From: Verrucomicrobiota bacterium
GTDB taxonomy: Bacteria > Verrucomicrobiota > Verrucomicrobiia > Limisphaerales > J093
NCBI GenBank assembly: GCA_022710935.1
Contig: JAKLFY010000017.1
Coordinates: 1 to 64,000, forward strand
Direction of reading: 5' to 3'
DNA: 64,000 nt
A program made the position numbers and the translations under genes. Under the pieces are notes generated by a model. The model saw only the letters and a list, made by a program, of their open reading frames with translations, was not told the origin of the DNA and did not search any database. Positions within the stretch are counted from its first letter, which is position 1. The number at the start of each line of letters is the position of its first letter. Below are positions 41,161 through 49,356 of this stretch, one piece after another.

Positions 41161-41927
41161 GAGTGATTGCCATCATCAACCAGAAGGGCGGCGTCGGCAA
41201 GACGACGACCGCGGTGAATCTCTCGGCTTATCTGGCCCGAGCCGGATTGGAAACGCTGCTCATTGACCTGGACCCCCAGGCGCACGCCACGGTCGGGCTG
41301 GGCCTGGAGCCGGACCTTCTGGATGGAGCCACGATTGGCGAGGTGCTGCTGTCCGACGACGGCTCAGTCGAGGCCATCGTGACCGCGACATACCTGGCGG
41401 CGCTCAAGGTCGCCCCGGCCTCGATCCGGCTCTCGAAGGTCGAGTCGCTGCTCCAGGCACGGCACTTCCGCGAGCAGCGCCTGCTCCACGCGCTGGAGCC
41501 GTTGCAGGGCTTTCAATACGTCGTGATCGACTGCCAGCCTACCTTGGGCGTCCTGCCCGTCAACGCCATGGTCGCCGCCGATCATTTCCTCATTCCGGCA
41601 CCCCCCGCCGGCTATGCGTTGCGCGGCTTGGGCGATCTGCTCGAAACCCTCCACGGCGTCAAGCGCTACGCCTCGGGATGGGATTTTCGGGTGTTGCTCA
41701 CCATGGTGATGGGCAAGGCCACGGTGACCAATGAACTGATCCGGGTTGCTCTGGAACCGCTGCGGGAGAAAGTGCTCCACACCACCATCGCCCGGTGCGA
41801 AATCCTCAATCGCGTCCAGACCGTCGATCACCCCAGGGACATCGGCGCTTACGCCGCCAACAGCCGCGCCGCCGCAGACTACCAATTGTTGGCTCAGGAG
41901 ATTCTTGCATTATGGCCACCTCACTAA
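41157..41927 (+). CDS. parA: ParA partition ATPase
   Basis: 256 residues, Soj/ParA type Ib-like without an N-terminal HTH. The deviant Walker A is KGGVGKTTT at residues 10-18 (signature lysine present), DLDPQAHAT is near 38-46, and the Walker B region VVIDCQPTLG is near 122. It drives segregation of replicated copies along the nucleoid together with ParB. Its start overlaps the rep stop, and its stop overlaps parB by 16 bp, so rep-parA-parB is one transcript. Confidence 0.95.
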   Translation: MRVIAIINQKGGVGKTTTAVNLSAYLARAGLETLLIDLDPQAHATVGLGLEPDLLDGATIGEVLLSDDGSVEAIVTATYLAALKVAPASIRLSKVESLLQARHFREQRLLHALEPLQGFQYVVIDCQPTLGVLPVNAMVAADHFLIPAPPAGYALRGLGDLLETLHGVKRYASGWDFRVLLTMVMGKATVTNELIRVALEPLREKVLHTTIARCEILNRVQTVDHPRDIGAYAANSRAAADYQLLAQEILALWPPH

Positions 41928-42730
41928 GAGAACGACTCGCCCGCCAAGCCAACGGCGAACTGCACCTGCCCCTCGATCCGGTCAGGCACGATGAACCGCG
42001 CCTGGTGGTCGTGCCCCTGGACCTCATCGAGCGCGATCCTGAGCAGCCGCGCAAAGACTTGGGGGACCTGACCGAACTGGCTGAGTCGATCCGCGAACAG
42101 GGCGTCGTCCAGCCGCTGATCGTCGAGCCCATCGCCATGGATCGTTTTCGCCTGCTGGCCGGGGAAAGGCGCCATGCGGCCTGTAAACTCGCAGGCTTAC
42201 ACGAAGCACCGTGCATCGTGCGGACTGTCGAGGACCACTCGCGTCTGGCGCTGCAATTGATCGAGAATCTGCATCACAAGCCTCTCACCCCCATCGAGGA
42301 GGCCACCGCCTATCGGCGGTTGCTCGAAGAGTTCAACCTGACCCAACGAGAGCTGGCCCAAAGACTGGGAAAATCCCTGGGGTCCATTAACCAGACGCTC
42401 CGGCTGCTTGACTTGAGTCCGGAAGTCCAAGCCGATGTACGGACGTCTGAACCACCTAGCAAATCAGTACTGCTCGAAATCGCCAAGGAACCTGACGGGC
42501 AACGCCAGAGTGCCCTCCTCAAGGAAGCTCAAGCAGGCAGACTAACGGTGCGGGCCGCCAAGCAAAGGAAGCAGGCAACGGCCACGGGGCAGGCGAAGAA
42601 GACGTCCAAGGTCCACGCGATTGAATTGACCCAAGCCACCGTCACGATTCGGTTTCATCAGGGGGAGGTGACCCAGGCGGGCTTGATCGCAGTGCTGGAA
42701 GAGGCCCTGGCGCGTACCCGGTCTGCCTGA
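41912..42730 (+). CDS. parB: ParB/Spo0J-family centromere-binding protein
   Basis: 272 residues. The N-terminal CTPase domain shows GERRHAACKLAG near residues 88-99 and the ENLHHKPLTPIEEATAYRRLL segment. A central HTH reads LTQRELAQRLGKSLGSINQTLRLL, and a short C-terminal dimerisation region follows a Lys-rich linker. It should bind parS-like sites and load ParA. Two kinds of candidate site are present: the canonical-like parS at 39492 and the four 18-bp palindromes, one of which starts 22 bp after the parB stop. The start at 41912 (MATSLRERLAR) lies inside parA; a longer frame exists but lacks a better start. Confidence 0.93.
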   Translation: MATSLRERLARQANGELHLPLDPVRHDEPRLVVVPLDLIERDPEQPRKDLGDLTELAESIREQGVVQPLIVEPIAMDRFRLLAGERRHAACKLAGLHEAPCIVRTVEDHSRLALQLIENLHHKPLTPIEEATAYRRLLEEFNLTQRELAQRLGKSLGSINQTLRLLDLSPEVQADVRTSEPPSKSVLLEIAKEPDGQRQSALLKEAQAGRLTVRAAKQRKQATATGQAKKTSKVHAIELTQATVTIRFHQGEVTQAGLIAVLEEALARTRSA

Positions 42731-42737
42731 CGGCCGC

Positions 42738-43142
42738 TCATTCCGGCTCCGTGTTCACACGTCTGAACAAGTCCTCGCCTGCCCCTTCAGTTTCACCGTG
42801 GGGCACGCGCCGGATGCGGCGCACATAAACACTCTCCTGGCTCGTCGTTTCGTAGCGTTCCCCTTGCTCGCAAATCCGGCTGACCCGGTGCTCCGCCAGC
42901 CGGGCATACACTTCGTGCAAACCCCGCCCTTCGACGATGACTTCATCGGTCGTGAAACTCAGCACCAGCCGGTCCGCCGCCCACCGCATCCCGGCCAACA
43001 GGGCGTAGGGCAAGAAGAAACTCTCCTTGGGTTGGTAGAACGCAACTCCCGGCGGTTTGTCCGCCAACGTGTAGGGGTCGTCCAACGACGGATAGGCCGT
43101 TGGCGAGGGCGGAGGTTCTGGTCGACCGCGCAGCATGGTCAA
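42738..43142 (-). CDS. Protein of unknown function downstream of the relaxase
   Basis: 134 residues. Its ATG overlaps the relaxase stop (ATGA), so it is translated with the relaxase. The central part SFFLPYALLAGMRWAADRLVLSFTTDEVIVEGRGLHEVYARLAEHRVSRICE reads as a small alpha/beta domain and the termini are Pro- and Glu-rich. No family is recognised. It may be an auxiliary mobilisation protein; the convergence with parB suggests the transcript ends near 42740. Confidence 0.6.
   Translation of the reverse strand: MTMLRGRPEPPPSPTAYPSLDDPYTLADKPPGVAFYQPKESFFLPYALLAGMRWAADRLVLSFTTDEVIVEGRGLHEVYARLAEHRVSRICEQGERYETTSQESVYVRRIRRVPHGETEGAGEDLFRRVNTEPE
42752..42769. promoter_or_regulatory. 18-bp palindrome, copy 2
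   Basis: TGTTCACACGTCTGAACA, identical to the copy at 37300-37317. It lies between parB and the tail of the leftward relaxase transcript and forms part of the last codons of the leftward gene ending at 42738. Confidence 0.7.
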
Positions 43143-45940
43143 AGTCCCACGCCCCGTTTGACACCCTGACGGGGCGTGCCAATGGCGGCGTGGCGGAGTT
43201 GTTGTGTCACCCGATCCATCAGTTCCACTGCGGCCTTACGGGTGCCAGGACGGTCGATCGCCTCCATGAGCTTGGTTTTGTCATCGGTGTAGATCTTGAT
43301 TTCTTTACGCCCGCGCGAAGCGCTTACATAGAACTGCTTCTGGTTCACGGCTTGCCCCGAGTGAGAGTCCATCGCGACAAAGACACTGTCCACCGTTTTG
43401 CCTTGGGAGCTTTGGCTAGTGACACAATAGCCGTAGGTGAACCGTCGGAAATCATGCGGAATAGTGCGGCCGTTCTTCAGCTCAATGCTCCCGTCGGGCT
43501 TAACCGATTCAACCATCACCACCTGACCATTGAGCAGCCCGTCCTTGCGTTGGTTGCCTTGAATGAGCAACTGCTCGTGGCGCGCAATGGGCAGTGACTC
43601 GACCCGGGCGACATCGAAGCATTTCACCTGCTTGCAGGTGACGGTCACTTCCTGCCGGTCGAGCTTGCGCACCGTGAGACCTTCCGGGCTTGTGGCGATG
43701 ACCTCGCCCCATTCCCCAGCCGCGAAGTCTTTGGTGGCGCGATGAAAGGTGAGGATATGACCAGGCGTGTAGTTGCGAAAATCGCGCCGTTGCGCCTCGG
43801 TCCATTGGAGCGGGCGGTGCGACTCGACACCGGTTTCCTTCGGGTCCAGGTGGCCGGTTTCTTTCAGACGGCCACGGACCTCGCCGCTGACGCGTTCGAT
43901 CTCGGACCAGGTCGGCGCGACAATCAGTGCCGAGTGGCCCCCTTCGATGGCGCGGACGTAATCGGTCGCCAGCCGCAGATACCGTTCATCGGTGCCCACC
44001 TCTTCAACTGCACCCATGCGGTCCAACCGTGCGAAAGCGGCGGTGGGATGGCCGGCGGCGATCTCGGCGATTGCTTGGCGATACTCGACCTCCGTCTGCC
44101 GGCGAATCTCGCCCAGTTCCGCCACTTGGAGTGTGCTGCGTCCCTCCAGCAGCCGCAGGGCGTCCCCGGCTTCAACACCGGTATGCTCACGCGTGTCACC
44201 ACAGAGGATCAGCCGGGCGTCGGCACTGCGCCGCAGTTCGAGCAACTGCACCATCTGGCGGTTCGAAAGCAGTCCTGCTTCATCCACCACGACGGCCTTG
44301 CGTTGCAGCTCGGCCTGCAGGGCCGGATTCTGGAGCAAGTGTTGCACGGTCTGGCTTTTGACAAAGCCTTCCTCACGCAACACCTCGACCGCCGCCGCTG
44401 TCGGCGCAAATAGGAAGACCTCGTGGTCCCTGGCCTCCACTCCCGCCACCAATTGGTTCAGCACAAAGGTCTTCCCCGCTCCGGCACCGCCGCGGATGCC
44501 CATGACCGCATCCGGCGAACCGAGGACGGCTTCCACCACCCGGCGCTGCTCAGCGCTGAGTTCAGGCGCAGGGCGAAAGCTCGGATTCAGCGGTCGATAC
44601 TGACCCACTCCTTCGTTGACCAATGTGATCATCCGCTTCTCGTCTGCCAGAGCCTGCCCGGTCGTCAGCATCCCCTCCACCCGGATCAGATCGGTTTGCG
44701 GACCCACTGCGCCGCGGATTTGGTCCAGAGTCAATCGCCCGCGACTGTAGCCCAATGCAACGGTCAACAGCTCATGTTCGCCGGTCACGCTCGCCCGCTC
44801 GAACACGTGGTCCCGCGCGTACTCGACGGCTTGCTGCGGTGTGCACGGTGGGTTGGCGTCGGGCAACTTCAAGCCCGCCAAGTGCCTGCCGACGACCTGC
44901 TGCTCGCGGGCGGCTTCCGGCGGCTGTTGTGAAGTCTTAACGCTCACTTGGTCGTTGGGTTCCGGCGCTGAGGTGAGCTGAATTTCGGGAGTGATCGCAG
45001 GCTGTGGGGGAGTTGGCGTCAAAGGAACGACCTTTCCCGTCCGAAGGCCTTCCAGCAGTGCCAACTCTTCGGGCGTGAGTTGCTCCTGTTGCCGCCGAAC
45101 CAATTCAGTAGCCGGAATGTCTCGAAGCTTCCTCTGACGGGTCGAATGGGCCACCGCCGCACGCGCGTTGTTGGTCAGCGGCTTTCCCAGCTTCTCGACG
45201 ATCCGGCCTTCTTCATGCGCGATGGCCCGGCTGCGTTTGCTCAGCCGTTCGATTACGTCCTCTGGCACCCCGGCGATCTCGTACCCGTTTTTGGTTGTAC
45301 GCAGACGGTAGCCCATGCCCGTCAGTTCACCCGCCAGATGATTGCGATAGACCTCCGTCAGAAACTTGGTCTGCTCGAACATGGTCCCCGCTTCCAGCGC
45401 CTTCCAGCGACTCTCCACTGGGTCCCAGGTCGCGTTGAACACGACCAGGTGCGTGTGCAGGAGCGGGTCCAATGCGCGCGAGGCGTCGTGCCGAAACACG
45501 CCGGCCACGATCTCACCGGTGGTCCGGGCCTCGCGCCGGTTCCCTTGACGCACACGCGCGCACGCTGCCTTCTCCAACTCGACGATCGCGACATCGACCG
45601 CCCGGTCGTGCGCGGCCACGATGCGTTCGTCTCCCATCGTCACCGCCATGATCGAAACGCTCTTGGGCGGCGAGATGGCGAAATCATCGTAGATGCGCCG
45701 CTGCTTCCGGGTGCGCACGGTGAGCTTCTCGCCGGTCAGTGGATGCCGGTTGTCGCATAGCCGGTCGTACGCCTCGTCCCCGACTGGTCCGTTGACTGGC
45801 AGACCGAGCCGTTCGGCCCCGCGCCCCACCCAGTGGCCTTCCAGTTTGTGCCCCTCGGAGTAGTAATCGCCGTGGGCGAGGTGTTCCCGGAAGTAACGCT
45901 TTGCGTTCCTAACGCTCTTCTGTGTTCGAGCCGTGATCAT
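43139..45940 (-). CDS. MobF-type relaxase/helicase (TrwC/TraI-like)
   Basis: 933 residues. The N-terminal relaxase domain has a candidate catalytic tyrosine in HGDYYSEGHKLEG near 24-27 and the metal-binding triad in FRHDASRALDPLLHTHLVV near 148-166. The C-terminal SF1B helicase shows Walker A GGAGAGKT near 483, VVVDEAGLL near 550 and the late motif TYGYCVTSQSSQGKTVDSV near 838. It would nick oriT, stay attached to the 5' end and unwind the transferred strand. A region of Pro/Thr-rich linker lies near 300-350. The hairpin at 45974-45994, just upstream of its start, is a candidate part of oriT. It is shorter than F TraI, similar to TrwC. Confidence 0.92.
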   Translation of the reverse strand: MITARTQKSVRNAKRYFREHLAHGDYYSEGHKLEGHWVGRGAERLGLPVNGPVGDEAYDRLCDNRHPLTGEKLTVRTRKQRRIYDDFAISPPKSVSIMAVTMGDERIVAAHDRAVDVAIVELEKAACARVRQGNRREARTTGEIVAGVFRHDASRALDPLLHTHLVVFNATWDPVESRWKALEAGTMFEQTKFLTEVYRNHLAGELTGMGYRLRTTKNGYEIAGVPEDVIERLSKRSRAIAHEEGRIVEKLGKPLTNNARAAVAHSTRQRKLRDIPATELVRRQQEQLTPEELALLEGLRTGKVVPLTPTPPQPAITPEIQLTSAPEPNDQVSVKTSQQPPEAAREQQVVGRHLAGLKLPDANPPCTPQQAVEYARDHVFERASVTGEHELLTVALGYSRGRLTLDQIRGAVGPQTDLIRVEGMLTTGQALADEKRMITLVNEGVGQYRPLNPSFRPAPELSAEQRRVVEAVLGSPDAVMGIRGGAGAGKTFVLNQLVAGVEARDHEVFLFAPTAAAVEVLREEGFVKSQTVQHLLQNPALQAELQRKAVVVDEAGLLSNRQMVQLLELRRSADARLILCGDTREHTGVEAGDALRLLEGRSTLQVAELGEIRRQTEVEYRQAIAEIAAGHPTAAFARLDRMGAVEEVGTDERYLRLATDYVRAIEGGHSALIVAPTWSEIERVSGEVRGRLKETGHLDPKETGVESHRPLQWTEAQRRDFRNYTPGHILTFHRATKDFAAGEWGEVIATSPEGLTVRKLDRQEVTVTCKQVKCFDVARVESLPIARHEQLLIQGNQRKDGLLNGQVVMVESVKPDGSIELKNGRTIPHDFRRFTYGYCVTSQSSQGKTVDSVFVAMDSHSGQAVNQKQFYVSASRGRKEIKIYTDDKTKLMEAIDRPGTRKAAVELMDRVTQQLRHAAIGTPRQGVKRGVGL

Positions 45941-45973
45941 GGTCTCGGGTCCTCCTCAACGCCGCGCAGCAAG

Positions 45974-45994
45974 TCTCCTATCGAAGATAGGAGA
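45974..45994. other. Perfect hairpin upstream of the relaxase gene (candidate oriT element)
   Basis: TCTCCTATC-GAA-GATAGGAGA, nine perfect pairs with a three-base loop, 34 bp upstream of the relaxase start. MobF relaxases recognise inverted repeats next to nic, and oriT is usually beside the relaxase gene. The sequence matches no known nic site that I can name. The rest of 45941-46661 contains the palindromes listed separately and no gene. Confidence 0.35.
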
Positions 45995-46109
45995 TGGTGT
46001 CCCCACAACTCGCACCCACCGCCAACACCTCCGGCACGCCCCCGCGCCCACGCCGATCCGTCGGGCCCCGGCGATGGCACAAGGCCCTCGCAACAGGTCC
46101 ACGCCGGCG

Positions 46110-46127
46110 TGTTCAGACGTTTGAACA
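46110..46127. promoter_or_regulatory. 18-bp palindrome, copy 3
   Basis: TGTTCAGACGTTTGAACA, one mismatch from the perfect palindrome. It lies 170 bp upstream of the relaxase start, in position to control that transcript. Confidence 0.7.
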
Positions 46128-46294
46128 AGCACCACGCTCCGCCCTCCGAACGCACCGGTTGATCGCGTGACTTCAGTCCGGCCTGGCCTACCAGAGGCGA
46201 GCCGACAACGGACCTCGTACGGTTCAAGTAGCGGGCTGCTACAGAGGAGTCGCTGGGATACACGCCACCGCCTCCCTCACCCGCCCTCCCAGCA

Positions 46295-46321
46295 CCCTCT
46301 CCCCATCGGATGGGGAGAGGG
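46295..46321. repeat. Palindromic repeat related to the one in the methylase gene
   Basis: CCCTCTCCCCAT-CGG-ATGGGGAGAGGG, a perfect 12-bp stem with a three-base loop, followed by gccggcgtgaagg. Its relative at 18930-18956 sits inside coding sequence. No T-tract follows, so it is not a typical intrinsic terminator. Confidence 0.7.
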
Positions 46322-46661
46322 CCGGCGTGAAGGGTCCGTACAGTGTATACTGCCGGCGAATCAGTAAGCTGTTTGGCGAGTGGGAGGGTCAGCCGTCCAG
46401 TCGCGGCGCGTCCGGGGCTCCATTCAGTCTTGGGGTCGGCTTGAGCCTTCATTGCAGTAGTGTTCACCAAACATATTCGCCGCCGCCCCGCTCAATGTTG
46501 CAGGGGAACCACCGCGATCCGATCCCGATGAGAAGTGGAGGGGGACTGAGACCGGTCTAGGATCGCCGGCCCGCGAGCTTGGCCGCGCCCGCGCGGCCCT
46601 GAGTTATTACGGGATAGCCGGCAGCGGCCCTTTCGGCGGGCCGCCCGGCACCCCAGGAAGA

Positions 46662-47456
46662 TCAGCCGGCCCCGAACAAGCCGCGCAGGATCAGCGAGGC
46701 AACATCCTGAATGGCACACAGAGACCGCATCAACGTCTCGGCGTCGCCCCGGTAATACTGGATGTAATCCCGAGCCGCGTCGCCGGCCTTTAGCCCAATC
46801 GCTTCCGACACCACACAGGCCACAGCTTCCGCTTCGGTCTCTCGCTCTGTTTTCGATTGACCGTTGCCGTGGTGGTGCAGCAGTTCGTGGCCAAATTCAT
46901 GAACCAACACGGAGAACTCCTCCGCCGCCGATAGCCCTTCCCGGAGCAGAATGGAGCCCCCGCGCGAAACCCCGTCAGGCCCGCCAAGCGTCGCGGCATA
47001 GCTCAGGGCGATCTGATGCTCAGCCACCAATTCCTTGAGCCGGGGCAGGTAGAGCCCCGGCTCTCCTTGCGCTTCGGCCAACTGGGCCAGCGGTTCCCCT
47101 TCGGTTTGCACTACGTCGAACACGTAGCTCACCTTGAACGCTGCCGGGGGCGGCTGGGTCTCCGGTTCCGACTCTTCTTCGGTTGATGGCCTGCGCGCCA
47201 CCGGCGCAATGATGGCGATGCCCTTCTCCCCCTTCTTCACGAATCGCCCGAGTTGCTTCCACGCGTGAAACCCCGCCACGTGGGTCGCATCGGGTCGTTG
47301 CGCCATGATCAGCAGCACGTTGCGGAAACTGTAACGGTGGAACTTGGCCAGCACCGCCAGATAACGTTTGAGCGTCTCAGCTTGGCCCTGGACCAGGGCT
47401 TCCACCAGTTGCTGCAACTGCGCGTCAATGATCTTCCGAGCTTCGTCGGCCTTCAT
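46662..47456 (-). CDS. ardC: ArdC-like anti-restriction protein
   Basis: 264 residues. The N-terminal ssDNA-binding domain has LAKFHRYSFRNVLLIMAQRPDATHVAGFHAWKQLGRFVKKGEKGI at about 36-80. The C-terminal metallopeptidase-like domain has HEFGHELLHH near 188 and a downstream ERETEAEAVA glutamate. ArdC proteins enter recipients early in conjugation and protect incoming DNA from restriction. The gene is near the relaxase, as expected for a leading-region gene. It is followed 66 bp upstream by the DUF2958 gene on the same strand, a frequent companion on plasmids. Confidence 0.88.
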   Translation of the reverse strand: MKADEARKIIDAQLQQLVEALVQGQAETLKRYLAVLAKFHRYSFRNVLLIMAQRPDATHVAGFHAWKQLGRFVKKGEKGIAIIAPVARRPSTEEESEPETQPPPAAFKVSYVFDVVQTEGEPLAQLAEAQGEPGLYLPRLKELVAEHQIALSYAATLGGPDGVSRGGSILLREGLSAAEEFSVLVHEFGHELLHHHGNGQSKTERETEAEAVACVVSEAIGLKAGDAARDYIQYYRGDAETLMRSLCAIQDVASLILRGLFGAG

Positions 47457-47522
47457 CGGTTGGTTCCTCCAAAAGTTGAAGCGGAAGGCTTGCAGCCCTC
47501 CGCGTTGGTTCAGCTTGGGCCG

Positions 47523-47816
47523 CTAGTCCTTGATCAGGCTCAGCGGCACAGGCCGAAAATACAGGTCTTGCTCGATTTCCAGCCCGCCCGGCCCGCGCAC
47601 CTGTTCCAGTTCCGCCAGGGAGAAATACCCGAGTTCGTTCTCCAGGCCCTCGACCCAACCAAACATCAGGTCCTCCCCGTCAAACTCGATGGCGTACCAG
47701 GTCCAGTTGGACCACGGGGTGAAAAACTTGGCGCGCACCATCGGATCGGGGTTGTGCTCCTGCGAGTAAAGCGGCGGCAGGTGCTTATTCAGATACTCGC
47801 GATACAGATTCTTCAT
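47523..47816 (-). CDS. DUF2958 family protein
   Basis: 97 residues. It matches the DUF2958 pattern: LPPLYSQE, AKFFTPWSNWTWYAIEFDGEDLMFGWVEGLENELGYFSL, then RGPGGLEIEQDLYF. These proteins are common on conjugative plasmids beside ArdC-type genes; their function is unknown. It is probably co-transcribed with the ArdC-like gene. Confidence 0.88.
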   Translation of the reverse strand: MKNLYREYLNKHLPPLYSQEHNPDPMVRAKFFTPWSNWTWYAIEFDGEDLMFGWVEGLENELGYFSLAELEQVRGPGGLEIEQDLYFRPVPLSLIKD

Positions 47817-48230
47817 GTTTCAGTCCTCCATCAAACGTTCAATCAACCACCAACTCCCAAACGATTTTCCCGGCGTCGTGGGGTTGGCCTTTCACCCTTT
47901 ACTGGAGGCCAATCCCAGGATGCCGGAGAAAAGCAATTGGCGGGGCGGAAGGAACCCGGCGCAGAAGGGATGCGCGTGCAGGGCCCGTGACAGCCGTCCG
48001 GCTGGCGCGGGCGTTGCCGCATCCCTGGCTCCAGGCTTGCACGCGCCGTGACAGCTTCGCTGGCACAAGCGTGCCTTGGCCTGGAGCAAGCCGGGGTCCG
48101 CGGGGGGGGCTTTACGAGCGGGGTCGAGCGGTGCCGGGGCGGCAGGGGCGCGAGTGCTGCGACGAGGGCGGGGCGGGGGCCACAGGAGATTCCATGGCGC
48201 GTCGTCCGGTCTTGCCGCCGACTTGCGCGC
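47817..48230. other. Intergenic region
   Basis: GC-rich, with no gene, strong hairpin or promoter recognised. It probably contains the promoter of the DUF2958-ardC transcript near its left end and the 3' end of the leftward 48231-49001 gene at its right end. Confidence 0.4.
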
Positions 48231-49001
48231 TCAGCGCTTCAACACGGGGCCAAACGCGTCAGTCAATTCTCTGGTTAGGCTGTGATCTGGCTTCGCAGCC
48301 CGATACGCTTCCGACCAGGTTCGCCCGTCCGGTGAAAGGTCCGCGCCCAAGACGTAGTACATGTCGAAGAACTCGTGTAGACTCGGCTGCCATTGGAAAG
48401 GCAGCCCCGAGCAGTCGATCCCCTCAACGTGGTCAACCTCCTCGTCCGTGTCGATCTGTGCCCACAGGACGACACGCTCAATGAAGCATCGGCTCCTTGG
48501 AGACTCGTAAAAGTACTTAACGCAGAACCAATCACCTTCAACCGGCAAGAGCGTCTTGACGCAGAAGCGGCTTGTCCTCTTGTTCTCCCAATCCGGGAAA
48601 GCGGTCTTCAGCGGACTACCGGAAGCGAGGATGTCAGTCACCTCTCCACCCGAAGCACGATTTGGTCTGATGCTCTGGTAAACCTCCAACCAAGTTCGCC
48701 CGTCAGGACATATGTCGGTTCCTTGGACGTAATACTGGGCCGCGCAGTTGCCCGGGTAGCAGTGCTCCGGGTAGTACATTCTCTCCGAGACGGGCAGGCC
48801 CCTCGAGTCAAGCCCGGAAAGCCTCTCATTTGCCTCGCCCTTGGAGACGAGTCCCCATAGGACGACGCGGTCAATGAAGCATCGAATCTTCCCAGATTCG
48901 TGAGCATACTCAACGCAGAACCAGTCTCCACGGACCGGAAGGAGTACCTTCAAGGAGTAGCACGCAACCGTCCAGTGTCTCTTCTCTGAAGTCGTGCTCA
49001 T
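48231..49001 (-). CDS. Protein with two tandem copies of an unknown ~110-residue domain
   Basis: 256 residues built from an internal duplication. Copy 1 (about 12-115) and copy 2 (about 143-240) share LLPVxGDWFCVxY, xRCFIxRVVLW, GxDxxGLPxx and YYVxGxDxxPDGRTWxEVY. The domain is rich in Trp, Cys and acidic residues. I recognise no family. Codon use is less GC-biased than in its neighbours, suggesting separate acquisition. It is isolated by 400-bp gaps on both sides and is probably an accessory cargo gene. Confidence 0.68.
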   Translation of the reverse strand: MSTTSEKRHWTVACYSLKVLLPVRGDWFCVEYAHESGKIRCFIDRVVLWGLVSKGEANERLSGLDSRGLPVSERMYYPEHCYPGNCAAQYYVQGTDICPDGRTWLEVYQSIRPNRASGGEVTDILASGSPLKTAFPDWENKRTSRFCVKTLLPVEGDWFCVKYFYESPRSRCFIERVVLWAQIDTDEEVDHVEGIDCSGLPFQWQPSLHEFFDMYYVLGADLSPDGRTWSEAYRAAKPDHSLTRELTDAFGPVLKR

Positions 49002-49356
49002 GAGTCTAGCGCCAAGTTCGATTCAGTGGATCCCAAATGGCTGCCGGCTGTCACCATGCCGCGATTGTGCCGCCGGCGGTCTCGGATCGTTTGAGCAGCC
49101 TTCGACCGTAGCGATATTCCAAAGGGCACACAAGTTCCGTGTATGGAATTAGGGGAAAGCGGGTAAACCGGGCCGCAGCCAAGCCGCCTGCGCAAGAGCG
49201 GGGTGCAGGTGGAAGCGGTGGTGATTCTCTTGTTCAGACGTCTGAACACAAGTCAGCACTCCGGAGATCGAGCCACTTGGCGCTCTGGAACGACGCTTCC
49301 TCTTCAGCAGCTTTTGAAACGCTGTGTCTGCAATCGGCACCCTCACACGAATCGAC
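49002..49356. other. Intergenic region containing palindrome copy 4
   Basis: No gene recognised. The perfect 18-bp palindrome lies at 49231-49248. The coupling-protein transcript ends here from the right, and the promoter of the leftward duplicated-domain gene should lie near 49002-49100. Confidence 0.4.
49231..49248. promoter_or_regulatory. 18-bp palindrome, copy 4 (perfect)
   Basis: TGTTCAGACGTCTGAACA equals its own reverse complement over all 18 positions. The other three copies differ from it by one base each. Confidence 0.75.

Noticed and set aside
46295-46321. Intrinsic terminator
   Set aside because: There is no T-tract, and the same palindrome occurs inside a coding gene at 18930, so it is treated as a repeat element.
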